A stretch of DNA of 64,000 nt from the NCBI RefSeq assembly GCF_042646165.1, contig NZ_JBHRTC010000015.1. The stretch is one strand, 5' to 3'. Below are positions 19,833 through 28,151 of this stretch, one piece after another; the stretch's first letter is position 1; each line of letters opens with the position of its first letter. Made by a program: the position numbers and the translations under genes. The notes under the pieces were generated by a model, which was given only the letters and a program-made list of their open reading frames with translations, searched no databases and had not been told where the DNA came from. This DNA is from Microbaculum marinum. Its GTDB lineage: Bacteria > Pseudomonadota > Alphaproteobacteria > Rhizobiales > Tepidamorphaceae.

Positions 19833-21509
19833 ATGGAAGCGGCGGAATCGTTCGGGAGCGGCGAAGGGCTCAATGCCGTCATCGACGTCCTGTCAACGCC
19901 GGTGTCCGTCACAGACCAGGACAATCGTCTGGTCCTGGTAAACGACGCGTTCTGCACGTTTGTCGGTCGGTCCAAGGCCGACCTGATCGGCTGCTTCGAC
20001 TACGAAATCTTTCCGAAGGAACAGGCGGAGATTCTTGGCGGATTCGACCCGATTTCTCCGGGCACGAAGGGGGACGTCTCAAGGGAGGCAAGACTCGTCG
20101 GCGACGACGGTCGGATCTTTGTCGTCGTCGCCAACAAGAGAGCGATCGAAGTCGGCGGTTCCGTCTATATCGTCTCGGTCCTGACGGACATCACCGCTTA
20201 CCGGCAGGCCGAGGCGCACAGCAAGTATCTGGCTTTGCACGACTCCCTGAGCGGGCTGCCGAACAGGGTGTTCCTGCAGGACAAGATCGAGAAGGCGATG
20301 GCCCAGCCGCAGGCATTCGGCCTCGGTGGCTGTCTCCTGTGCATCAATCTCGACCGGTTCGTTCAGGTCAACGACGCCTATGGCTATCCCACCGGCGACG
20401 AACTCATCCGCGAGTTCGCCACCCGCCTTCAGGCGCTCGTCCGGTCCATGGATACGGTCGCGCGGCTCGGCGGCGACGGGTTTGCGATCCTGTTGATGGA
20501 TGTTCGCTCCAAGGATGCGGTTTCCAAGCTGTGCCGGCGCATCCTTCGCGCCGCGCAAGCGCCCTACACGGCGTCCGGCGTCGAGATAAAGGTCGGCGTA
20601 TCGATCGGCGTGGTGGCAGGTCTCGAGGAGGTCCGGAGTTCGGCGGAAGCGCTGCGTCGTGGCGATGTCGCCCTCAACGTGGCGAAGAGCGAAGGCGGCG
20701 GCCGCTACCGGATCTATCATGAAGAGATGGATGCCGGCCGCCGCAATCGGGTGATGATAGAAGCCGAGCTGCGCGACGCGCTACGGTCGGGAATGCAGTT
20801 GGAGGTCTACTATCAGCCGCAGATATCGGGCGAGATCATTTCAGGCGTCGAGGCGCTGGTGCGGTGGAACCACCCCCGGCTCGGCCTGCTCGGCCCGGCG
20901 GGATTTCTGCCCGTTGCCGAAGAATCGGGACTGATTATCGAGCTTGGCGATTTCGTCCTCAATGCGGCTCTCACGGCTCTCCGGCGCTGGCCCGACTTCA
21001 GGCTGGCGGTCAATCTTTCGGCGATCCAACTCAGCGACCCGCAACTGGCAAGGCGCATCGTCGCCGGTCTGAAGCAGCACGGAGTACCGCCTGAACGGCT
21101 CGAACTGGAAATCACGGAAACGGCAATGCTGACCGCGGATGCGGCGACGAAGGCCAATCTGCGCAAGTTGCGGGATGCCGGCATCCGGATTGCGCTGGAC
21201 GATTTCGGCACCGGCTACTCCAGCCTCAGCCACCTTCAGGACATCGAGATCGACCGGATCAAGATCGACCGATCCTTCATCCGCAATCTTGGCGGCCGCT
21301 CCGATTCCGCGCCGATCGTGCAGGCCGTCATGTACATCGCCAGGATACTCGGCCTCGACGTCATTGCGGAGGGGGTCGAAACGGAGGAACAGCATCGGTT
21401 TCTCGTGGAAGTCGGCTGCAACGACTTCCAGGGCTTCCTGTTCTCGCCGCCCGTCCCAGAAAGCCAGATATCCGGAAAGTCGGCCTCGCCTTCGTCGGCG
21501 TCTAACTAG
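19833..21509 (+). CDS. PAS-GGDEF-EAL protein, probable cyclic-di-GMP phosphodiesterase
   Basis: Soluble signalling protein of 558 residues. An N-terminal PAS sensor (about 10-120, with VSVTDQDNRLVLVNDAF) is followed by a GGDEF domain (about 130-290) and an EAL domain (about 310-550). The GGDEF active site reads GGDGF at 213-217: the metal-binding Glu is replaced by Gly, so diguanylate cyclase activity is doubtful. The EAL site looks intact: E340-A-L, the Asn in NLSAIQL, ELEITET, DDFGTGYSS, and AEGVETEEQ. The likely role is breakdown of c-di-GMP, with GGDGF possibly serving as a GTP-binding regulator. No membrane segment is seen. It stands alone between catabolic operons. Confidence 0.93.
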   Translation: MEAAESFGSGEGLNAVIDVLSTPVSVTDQDNRLVLVNDAFCTFVGRSKADLIGCFDYEIFPKEQAEILGGFDPISPGTKGDVSREARLVGDDGRIFVVVANKRAIEVGGSVYIVSVLTDITAYRQAEAHSKYLALHDSLSGLPNRVFLQDKIEKAMAQPQAFGLGGCLLCINLDRFVQVNDAYGYPTGDELIREFATRLQALVRSMDTVARLGGDGFAILLMDVRSKDAVSKLCRRILRAAQAPYTASGVEIKVGVSIGVVAGLEEVRSSAEALRRGDVALNVAKSEGGGRYRIYHEEMDAGRRNRVMIEAELRDALRSGMQLEVYYQPQISGEIISGVEALVRWNHPRLGLLGPAGFLPVAEESGLIIELGDFVLNAALTALRRWPDFRLAVNLSAIQLSDPQLARRIVAGLKQHGVPPERLELEITETAMLTADAATKANLRKLRDAGIRIALDDFGTGYSSLSHLQDIEIDRIKIDRSFIRNLGGRSDSAPIVQAVMYIARILGLDVIAEGVETEEQHRFLVEVGCNDFQGFLFSPPVPESQISGKSASPSSASN

Positions 21510-21541
21510 CGGCGCCGGGACCGGCGGCCGGTGCCGGCAGA

Positions 21542-21557
21542 GGCGGGATTTCCCGCC
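21542..21557. terminator. Hairpin between convergent genes (possible bidirectional terminator)
   Basis: GGCGGG (21542-21547), loop ATTT, CCCGCC (21552-21557), in the 63-bp gap between the converging PAS-GGDEF-EAL and IclR genes. Another GC-rich pairing lies just before it. There is no long T tract on either side. Confidence 0.5.
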
Positions 21558-21572
21558 GATCAACGCGGACCG

Positions 21573-22394
21573 TCACGAGACGCGGGTGAGTTCCGGTTGC
21601 TCCGCTGCACCCGGCAGCGCCGGTGTCCCGGCGAGCTCGGAAAGGCGGCGCTGCAATCGGTCCACCTCTGCCCTCAGCATCGCGACGATCGAGACGACCC
21701 GCTCGGCGCTCATGCGTTCGCGGATGGCCGCGACACTGATCGACGCCACGACGCGGCCCCCGGGGTCGAACAGCGGAACCCCGACGGCGCACATGGCCGT
21801 GACGATCCGGCCCTCGTTGAAGGAGTAGCCGTTTGCCCGGGTCTGTCTTGTCAGGTCCCGCAATGCCGCGGGGCTGAAGTTGGGATACTGCTCGAGGCGC
21901 GGCGCATTGCTGGCGATGATCTCGTCGATCTCGTCCTCGGCAAGAAACGACAGCAGGACGAGGCTTCCCGCCCCGACGCCAAGGGGTCTCCTGTCGCCGG
22001 CGTCGAGCGTCAGCGTCTTGATCGGGTAGCCGCCCACCTGCCTCTCCAGGCACAGCGCATCGAGACCCTCCCTGACGGAAACGAAGACGGTGTCGCCGGT
22101 CTCCCGGGCGATCCGCAGCAACGCCGGGCGGGCGAGGTGGGCAATGTCGTAGCGCGTCGCCAGGTAGCCGAGGCGGATGATCTCGTAGCCCAGGAAGTAC
22201 CGGCGGTTCTCCGGTGACTGGTAGGCAAATCCGGCCTCCGAAAGCGCTGCGAGCAGCCTGTGGGTCGTCGCCTTTCCCAACCCCGCCTTGCGGGAGATGT
22301 CCGACAGCCGCAGCCCCGTGGTGGCTTCGCCGGCAAGCAGTTTCAGAATGCTCGCGGCCCGTTGGACCGACTTCACGGTGGTGTCGGCACTCAC
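21573..22394 (-). CDS. IclR family transcriptional regulator (last gene of the 13-gene run)
   Basis: Regulator of 273 residues: an N-terminal winged helix (SVQRAASILKLLAGE, then RLSDISRKAGLGKATTHRLL) and a C-terminal ligand-binding domain with the IclR marks RIARETGDTVFVSVREG and the later FDPGGRVVASISVAA. The start codon overlaps the stop of the SHGG-motif gene (ATGA), so it is made from the long upstream operon. An IclR-like palindrome covers the transcription start of that operon at 34906-34922, so autoregulation by this protein is a natural hypothesis. A second IclR gene (38435) is an alternative binder. Confidence 0.93.
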   Translation of the reverse strand: MSADTTVKSVQRAASILKLLAGEATTGLRLSDISRKAGLGKATTHRLLAALSEAGFAYQSPENRRYFLGYEIIRLGYLATRYDIAHLARPALLRIARETGDTVFVSVREGLDALCLERQVGGYPIKTLTLDAGDRRPLGVGAGSLVLLSFLAEDEIDEIIASNAPRLEQYPNFSPAALRDLTRQTRANGYSFNEGRIVTAMCAVGVPLFDPGGRVVASISVAAIRERMSAERVVSIVAMLRAEVDRLQRRLSELAGTPALPGAAEQPELTRVS

Positions 22395-23260
22395 GCGCGT
22401 TCCCTGCCGGATGTATGTCGGGACGCGCGGGGCAGCGAGGCCCAGTGGCGCAGCACGCTATGTGCCGGTTCGCCCACCTGCGCGCCGAGCGTTGCGGCAG
22501 TTTCGTTCACTGCGGAGATCATGCCGTCCTCGTAGCTCGAGCGGGCGTCGCCGATCCGTGCGCTCTGCGCCGATACGGTGAAGGCGGCGATGCCGCGCCT
22601 GTCGAGCGCGGGCAGACGCGCGATCCCGGCGCTTTCCATTCCGATTCCCGCATCGTTGTAGACGGCCGCGAAGCCATCGACGCGCAGCGCCATCGCCGGA
22701 CTGCCGCCGACAAGCCCGCCATGCGAGCCCGTGACGACGATCTGGTCGATGTCTTCCGGGCCGACCAGAGCGGCCGAGTCGAGCAGCACGATGCGCCGCT
22801 CGCCGGGCAGATCGACGAAACTGCGGGCTTCACCGAGCGGGGCCGGCTTGACGACTGCAAGCTCCGCGGCGCGAAGACATTCTGCGGCCGCCAGCGTCGT
22901 ATCTCCGGGTTCAACGCCGATGGCCGCCGCCGGGCCATTGGCGCGGCTGATCGTTCCGCGCTCCAGCATGTCGGTCGTGTCGCCGATCCGGCAGCTCAGG
23001 TGCGAAACCGCGGCTGCGGCGATTCCCAGGCCCTCCAGATAGGGCAGGGCACCGATCCCGGCTTCGTCCCGGCCGATGCCGGCGTCGCAGAGGATGACCG
23101 CGCGGACGCCGCCGGCCGCGGCCAGGTAACCCGGATAACGCCCGCCGTGCGAGCCCGACACCACGACGCAGCCGGCTGCGTTCGCCGGCAGTTTCGTGAT
23201 CGTGTCCGCAACCACGATGCCGGGGGGCAGGTCGGACAAGTCGGGTGCCGCGTGCGCCAT
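22391..23260 (-). CDS. Unrecognised internally duplicated protein with SHGG/DAGIG/RIGD motifs
   Basis: I do not recognise a named function for this 289-residue protein. It consists of two homologous halves. SHGG occurs at 37-40 and 179-182, DAGIG at 59-63 and 203-207, RIGD at 91-94 and 235-238, and an I-S-x-x-N element at 104-108 and 248-252; the offset is 142-144 throughout. Conserved Ser, His, Asp, Arg and Asn in both halves suggest two active or ligand sites, and the GSHGG loops after beta strands look like a phosphate or carboxylate loop. No signal peptide or membrane helix is seen. Start ATG 23260 lies one base after the aminotransferase stop, and the gene overlaps the IclR gene by four bases. 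Probably a cytosolic enzyme of this operon. Confidence 0.85.
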   Translation of the reverse strand: MAHAAPDLSDLPPGIVVADTITKLPANAAGCVVVSGSHGGRYPGYLAAAGGVRAVILCDAGIGRDEAGIGALPYLEGLGIAAAAVSHLSCRIGDTTDMLERGTISRANGPAAAIGVEPGDTTLAAAECLRAAELAVVKPAPLGEARSFVDLPGERRIVLLDSAALVGPEDIDQIVVTGSHGGLVGGSPAMALRVDGFAAVYNDAGIGMESAGIARLPALDRRGIAAFTVSAQSARIGDARSSYEDGMISAVNETAATLGAQVGEPAHSVLRHWASLPRASRHTSGRERA

Positions 23261-23261
23261 C

Positions 23262-24488
23262 TCAGCTCCGTTGCACCACGTTGGCCCGCCGTTCCGGCAC
23301 GCCGGTGTGCTCGAAGCAGATCCGCGCCAGTTCAGCGACTCCCTCACGAATCGTGTCTTCGTCAGGCAACGCGAAGCAGAGCCGCATGTAGCTCCGGGCG
23401 GAGTCGGGATCGCAGGCCCATTCCGGGCCGGGGTTGAAGGCGACGCCCTGGTCGAGGGCAGACTGGGCGAAGCTGCGCACGTCGACATGGTGGGGGAGCT
23501 TCAGCCAGAGAAAGATGCCTCCCTTCGGGACGAACAGTTCGGCCGATGTGCCGAATTCGCGATCGAGCGCGTCGATCATGACGTCCAGCTTGCGGCGCAG
23601 CGCCGGCTTCAGGGCGGCGAGGTGCTTATCGAATTGGGCGCCGAAATAGTCCGCGATGACCATCTGTTCGATCGCCGGCGAACCGGCGTCGGTCTTGCGC
23701 CCCAGCACGCGGGAGAGCACGTCCCAGCTCGCCACGATGTAGCCGACCCGCAGGGCCGGCGCCAGCGACTTGGAAAAGGAGCCGATATGGACGACGCGGG
23801 ACGGAGCAAGACCGTAGAGAGCGGGCGGCGATTCGGACTGCCAGGCGATGTCCGTGTAGCACTCGTCCTCGAAGATCGGCAGGTCGTAGCGCTCCGACAG
23901 GGAAAGCAGCTGCTGGCGCCGCTCCATCGGCATGATCGAGCCGGTGGGATTCTGAACGGTCGGAATCGTGTAGAGGAACTTGGGCCGGACGCCGCGGCCG
24001 CGCAGGTCCGCCAGGATCGTCTCCAGCGCATCCATGCGAATACCGTCCCCATCGAGCGGTGCCGCGACGATGTTGGCGCCGAGTCGCTGCAGCTTGCCGA
24101 CGGCGCCGCCATAAGTGAATTCCTCGACGATGACGGTGTCGCCCGGCTCGAGGAAGGTGCTGTTGACCAGGTCCATGGCCTGCAGGGAGCCGGAGGTGAG
24201 GACCACGTCATCGGCATTGCAGGAGATCGCCCGCGTCTCGACGAGCTTGCGCGCCACGAATTCGCGCAGCGGCTTGTAGCCCTGGGGCCCATGGCCGAGA
24301 TGGTACATCGCAAGCGCGGGGCCGTTCTCGCGAATGACTTTCTCCGCGCTCCTTGCAAGTTCCTCGACCGGTATCTCGGCGGGATCGTTGTGCCCGAACA
24401 CGAAATTGTATCGGGGCAGGCCGGTGAAGGGAGCGGCCGGTTCGGGACCGGTCGTGGAGAACGCGTCCTTGAAGAGGAATTCGGTCAC
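23262..24488 (-). CDS. PLP-dependent class I/II aminotransferase
   Basis: Fold-type I aminotransferase of 408 residues, related to the 2-aminoadipate/aromatic transaminases that also form the C-terminal part of MocR regulators; there is no GntR helix-turn-helix here. Marks: GSLQAMDLVNSTFLEPGD (cofactor phosphate region), PTVQNPTG, EDECYTDIAW and the Schiff-base Lys in SFSKSLAPALRVGY. The start is GTG 24488 behind CGGAGAAAG; the longer open frame lacks homology. It lies between an SDR and the SHGG protein, suggesting catabolism of an amino acid or amino-sulfonate; inferred. Confidence 0.92.
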   Translation of the reverse strand: MTEFLFKDAFSTTGPEPAAPFTGLPRYNFVFGHNDPAEIPVEELARSAEKVIRENGPALAMYHLGHGPQGYKPLREFVARKLVETRAISCNADDVVLTSGSLQAMDLVNSTFLEPGDTVIVEEFTYGGAVGKLQRLGANIVAAPLDGDGIRMDALETILADLRGRGVRPKFLYTIPTVQNPTGSIMPMERRQQLLSLSERYDLPIFEDECYTDIAWQSESPPALYGLAPSRVVHIGSFSKSLAPALRVGYIVASWDVLSRVLGRKTDAGSPAIEQMVIADYFGAQFDKHLAALKPALRRKLDVMIDALDREFGTSAELFVPKGGIFLWLKLPHHVDVRSFAQSALDQGVAFNPGPEWACDPDSARSYMRLCFALPDEDTIREGVAELARICFEHTGVPERRANVVQRS

Positions 24489-24504
24489 TGACTTTCTCCG
24501 CTTC

Positions 24505-25299
24505 TCAGACGACGGTGCAGTGCAGGCCGCCATCGACGCAGAGCTCGACGCCGGTGATGTACTGCGCTTCGTCGGAGGCCAGGAACACGGCCGCCATGGC
24601 AATATCCCAGCCGGTGCCCATCCGCTTCATCGGAGGGATCTCGTTGCGGGCCGCGACCATCTCGTCGGTGCTCTTATAGTAGCCGCTGATCTGCTGGTAG
24701 ATGTGCGGCGTGTCCATGACGCCCGGCAGAATGCAATTGGCGCGGATGTTCTTCGGCGCGTACTGGACCGCCAGTGCCCGGGTGAAGTTGTTCACCGCCG
24801 CCTTCGAGGCGTAGTACGAGATGTAGGGGTACCCGGTCCAGCGGATCGCGGCGAGCGAGGAAATGTTGACGATCGCGCCGCCGCCCTGCTCCTCCATGAT
24901 CGGGAGCACGGCCTTGCACGCGAGGAAGACGCTCTTGGCGTTGACGTCCATGACCTTGTCCCAGCTCTCCTCGCTGGCCTCCACCGGGCCGCCCGGCGCG
25001 TTGATGCCGACATTGTTGTGCAGGATGTCGATACGGCCGAACGCCGACATCGTCGCCGCGACCGCAGCCTCCACATCGGCGAGGCTGGTCACGTCGGCGG
25101 CGCAGGCGATGGCCTGGTCTCCTTCATCGCGGATCACCCGGGCGGTCGCCTCTGCGGCCTCCAGGGCTATATCGACGCAAGCCACCTTGGCGCCTTCGCG
25201 GGAATAGGCGACCGCCGCCGCCTTGCCGTTGCCCCACCCTTCTCCAACGGAGCCTGCACCGAACACGAGTGCTGTCTTGTCTTTCAGGCGGTCGACCAT
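24505..25299 (-). CDS. SDR family oxidoreductase
   Basis: NAD(P)-dependent short-chain dehydrogenase, 264 residues. The glycine motif is GAGSVGEGWGNGKA, slightly longer than the usual TGxxxGxG; the AADVTSLADV and HNNVGI elements follow, then the catalytic Ser in NISSLAA and Tyr/Lys in SYYASKAAV. It is canonical, unlike the SDR at 40727. Located 12 bp after TRAP-D dctM and before the aminotransferase gene, it likely oxidises a hydroxy group of the imported compound. Confidence 0.93.
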   Translation of the reverse strand: MVDRLKDKTALVFGAGSVGEGWGNGKAAAVAYSREGAKVACVDIALEAAEATARVIRDEGDQAIACAADVTSLADVEAAVAATMSAFGRIDILHNNVGINAPGGPVEASEESWDKVMDVNAKSVFLACKAVLPIMEEQGGGAIVNISSLAAIRWTGYPYISYYASKAAVNNFTRALAVQYAPKNIRANCILPGVMDTPHIYQQISGYYKSTDEMVAARNEIPPMKRMGTGWDIAMAAVFLASDEAQYITGVELCVDGGLHCTVV

Positions 25300-25311
25300 G
25301 CGAAAACTCCG

Positions 25312-26589
25312 TTACTTCAGGACGGTATCCGGCAGCCAGAGCGATAGGGCCGGGACGAGCGAGATGGCGGCCAGCACGACAAGGCCGATCGCCACGAACG
25401 GCATGACGTCGCGTACGCCTTTTTCGAGCGGCAGGTCGGCGATCTTGCAGGCCACCGCCAGGCACAGGCCGATCGGCGGTGTGATCAGGCCCAGGCACAG
25501 GTTCACGATCACCACGACGCCGAGTTGCACCGGATCGACCCCGAGGGCGACGCCGGCAGGGTGCAGGATCGGCACCAGCATCACCATGGCCGCGTTGGCC
25601 TCCATGAAGGTGCCGATGAACAGCAGCAGCAGGTTGATCATCAGCAGGAAGACGATCGGGTTGTCGGACATCGAGGTGATCAGCGCGACGGCGGCCTGCG
25701 GTATCTGGGCATAGGCGAGCTGCCAGGCGAAGAGCTGGGCGGCGCCGACGATGATCATGATCACCGCGGTGGTCTGCACCGCTTCCCGCAGCGCTTCGAT
25801 CAGCCCGTTCCAGGTGAGTTCGCGATATACCAGCCCGCCGACGACGAGAGCGTACAGCACTGCGACGGCGGAGCATTCGGTGACGGTGAAGATGCCCGAC
25901 ACGATGCCCACGAGGATCAGCACGGGCATGGCGATCGCGGCGATCGCGCGCCGGAAGGCGACCCCGATCTGGGCAAACGACACCGGCTCGTGCACCGGGT
26001 AGTTCCGGCGTCTGGCGGTCACGAAGACGTAGGACAGCGCGACCGCGCTGAACAGGGCGCCCGGGATGATGCCGGCCAGGAACAGGGCGACGATCGACTG
26101 GCCGGTGATGACGCCGTAGACGATGAAGCCGATCGACGGGGGGATGATCGGAGCGACGACCGAAGACGCGGCGGTCACGGCGACCGAAAATCCGCGGCTG
26201 TAGCCTTCCTTCTCCATCGCCGGGATGAAGATCCGCCCGAGCATGCTGGTATCGGCAACGGCCGATCCGGAAATGCCGGAGAAGAACGTCGAGGCGACGA
26301 CGTTGCTCATGGCGAGCCCCCCGGCGAACCGGCCGACCAGCGCGTTGGCGAACTCGACCAGCCGGGTCGTCATCCCGCCGCGTCCCATGAGAGAGCCTGC
26401 GAGCAGGAAGAACGGGATCGCCAGCAGCGTGAAGCTGTCCATGCCGGAAAACAGCCGTTGCGCGACGATCACCGGATTGGTGCCGGTCGACCAGATGACG
26501 CCGAGACAGGCGGTGATGATGGCGAAGCCGAGCGGCATGCCGATCAGGATCAGCAGCACGATCGCGACGGCGAGCAGGACGATCGTCAT
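25312..26589 (-). CDS. dctM: TRAP-D large permease DctM
   Basis: Large TRAP permease of 425 residues. Marks: LLAIPFFLLAGSLMGRGG, GISGSAVADTSMLG, SSVVAPIIPPSIGFIVYG and LCLGLITPPIGLCLAVA. Overlaps dctQ by four bases. Confidence 0.95.
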   Translation of the reverse strand: MTIVLLAVAIVLLILIGMPLGFAIITACLGVIWSTGTNPVIVAQRLFSGMDSFTLLAIPFFLLAGSLMGRGGMTTRLVEFANALVGRFAGGLAMSNVVASTFFSGISGSAVADTSMLGRIFIPAMEKEGYSRGFSVAVTAASSVVAPIIPPSIGFIVYGVITGQSIVALFLAGIIPGALFSAVALSYVFVTARRRNYPVHEPVSFAQIGVAFRRAIAAIAMPVLILVGIVSGIFTVTECSAVAVLYALVVGGLVYRELTWNGLIEALREAVQTTAVIMIIVGAAQLFAWQLAYAQIPQAAVALITSMSDNPIVFLLMINLLLLFIGTFMEANAAMVMLVPILHPAGVALGVDPVQLGVVVIVNLCLGLITPPIGLCLAVACKIADLPLEKGVRDVMPFVAIGLVVLAAISLVPALSLWLPDTVLK

Positions 26590-27062
26590 GACGGCGTCCC
26601 GGTCCGCAGCCCGTCGGCGCGATGCAGCGCCAGCAGGATGGCGATCAGCGCGCCGCCGACGGGAATTGCAAGGTACGGCCAGAACATCGGGATCTCGAGG
26701 GCGGCGGAATCCCGCCGCCCGCCGATGACGGCGAACTTGTAGCCGTAGAAGACCAGCGAGCCGGCCATCACCAGGATCAGCGTGTCGCGAATCCAGGCGA
26801 TGACCGCTCGCGGTCCGGGAGGAAGCAGGTCGGCGACAAAGGTGACCGCCACATGGCCGTTGCGGCGCATCACCAATGCGCTTCCGAGCATGGTGATCCA
26901 GGCCATCAGGAACCGTGCGGTTTCCTCGGTCCAGCCGGGCGCGTCGTTGAGGACGTAGCGACCGAACACCTGCCAGCAGATGCTGACCGCCATCACGGCG
27001 ATCATCACCAGCAGCACGACGTCCAGAACCCTCTCGATCGCGCCGGCGACGGACCGGAACAT
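26586..27062 (-). CDS. dctQ: TRAP-D small permease DctQ
   Basis: Small TRAP subunit, 158 residues, with four membrane helices and the signature ICWQVFGRYVLNDAPGWTEE ending helix 1. It follows dctP after 52 bp containing a short hairpin and overlaps dctM. Confidence 0.94.
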   Translation of the reverse strand: MFRSVAGAIERVLDVVLLVMIAVMAVSICWQVFGRYVLNDAPGWTEETARFLMAWITMLGSALVMRRNGHVAVTFVADLLPPGPRAVIAWIRDTLILVMAGSLVFYGYKFAVIGGRRDSAALEIPMFWPYLAIPVGGALIAILLALHRADGLRTGTPS

Positions 27063-27081
27063 GACAGTCGCCTCCTAGGGG

Positions 27082-27097
27082 CGGCCGGATGCGGCCG
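27082..27097. other. Short stem-loop between dctP and dctQ (TRAP-D)
   Basis: CGGCCG (27082-27087) and CGGCCG (27092-27097) flank a four-base loop. It is weaker than the TRAP-A, -B and -E hairpins but in the same place. Confidence 0.4.
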
Positions 27098-27114
27098 GGA
27101 TCATCGAACCCCGG

Positions 27115-28098
27115 TCATTGAACCGCGTTGATACGCTCCACCCAGTCCTTCAACTCGGGAAATTCGTCCTTGATGGGCGCCACCGTGGCACGGAAGGCTT
27201 CCATGTCGGGCTGGACGATCTCCACGCCGTTCTCCTCGAGCAGCTTTTCGTACTCGCCTTCCTTGGCGAGCATCTGATCCGTCGCCCAGAGCATCGCCTT
27301 CTCGCCTTCGTCGATCAGGATCTGCTGCAGTTCCTCGGGCTGGGAATTGAACCAGTTTGCATCGAAGATGAACGTCATCGCGCCGATCACGTGATCCGTC
27401 GACATCACGTAGGGCTGATGCTCGTACCACTTGAAGGTGTAGATGACCTCGAGCGGGTTCTCCTGACCGTCGATGACGCCCTGCTGGAGGGCGGTATAGA
27501 TCTCCAGCGCCGGCATCGGAACGGGGCTTGCGTCGAGCAGTTCCCACGTGCGCCGGTACATCTTCAGCGGCGGGACGCGCAGCTTCAGGCCCTTCAGGTC
27601 GTCCGGCGTCTCCACCTTCTTGTTGGCGGAGAGCTTGCGGGCGCCGCGATAGCCGGCGCCGACGATCTTGAAGCCCGTCCGCTCCTCGATCTCGTCGGCG
27701 AGTTCGCCGCCCATGTCGCCGTAGTAGACCTTCTTGAAATGGTCGAGGTCGCGGATGAGGTAGGGAAACGCCTCGATGCCGGGAAGCGGGTCGTACCGGT
27801 CGAGCGTGCCGATCGATTCCAGAACCACGTTGTTGGTGCCGATCTGCAGCGCCTCGATCGCCTCCTGCCACGTCCCCGTCGTGCCGCCGGGGGCGATGTT
27901 CACGGTCACCTTGCCGTCCGTGGCCGCCTCGATTCCCTCCGCGTACTTCTCGGTGGTTTCGAACCAGATATTGCCTGGATTGTAGACGTGGGCCATCTGG
28001 ATGGTGGTCTCAGGAATCTCTGCCCTGGCGACGGCGGACCCGAGGGCCAGCGCGGTCGCGGCAGCAGCCGAGATCGTCAGGAAGTCGCGAGCTTTCAT
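27115..28098 (-). CDS. dctP: TRAP-D substrate-binding protein DctP
   Basis: Periplasmic receptor, 327 residues. The signal peptide MKARDFLTISAAAATALALG, cut after ARA at residue 26, and the ribosome site GGAGGAAA fix ATG 28098 as the start. Ligand Arg in GLKLRVPPLK and the classical GVIDGQENPLEV segment are present. It lies 53 bp after the ThDP enzyme gene, inside the long minus-strand run, so two complete TRAP systems (D and E) are in one apparent transcription unit. Confidence 0.95.
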   Translation of the reverse strand: MKARDFLTISAAAATALALGSAVARAEIPETTIQMAHVYNPGNIWFETTEKYAEGIEAATDGKVTVNIAPGGTTGTWQEAIEALQIGTNNVVLESIGTLDRYDPLPGIEAFPYLIRDLDHFKKVYYGDMGGELADEIEERTGFKIVGAGYRGARKLSANKKVETPDDLKGLKLRVPPLKMYRRTWELLDASPVPMPALEIYTALQQGVIDGQENPLEVIYTFKWYEHQPYVMSTDHVIGAMTFIFDANWFNSQPEELQQILIDEGEKAMLWATDQMLAKEGEYEKLLEENGVEIVQPDMEAFRATVAPIKDEFPELKDWVERINAVQ

Positions 28099-28151
28099 CG
28101 TATTTCCTCCACTTCTTTCGTTGTCTCGTTCAGGCAGCGGTACGCTGCAGG

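Noticed and set aside
23262..24488. MocR-type regulator with aminotransferase domain
   Set aside because: The open frame contains no GntR helix-turn-helix; a GTG start with a good ribosome site gives a plain aminotransferase.
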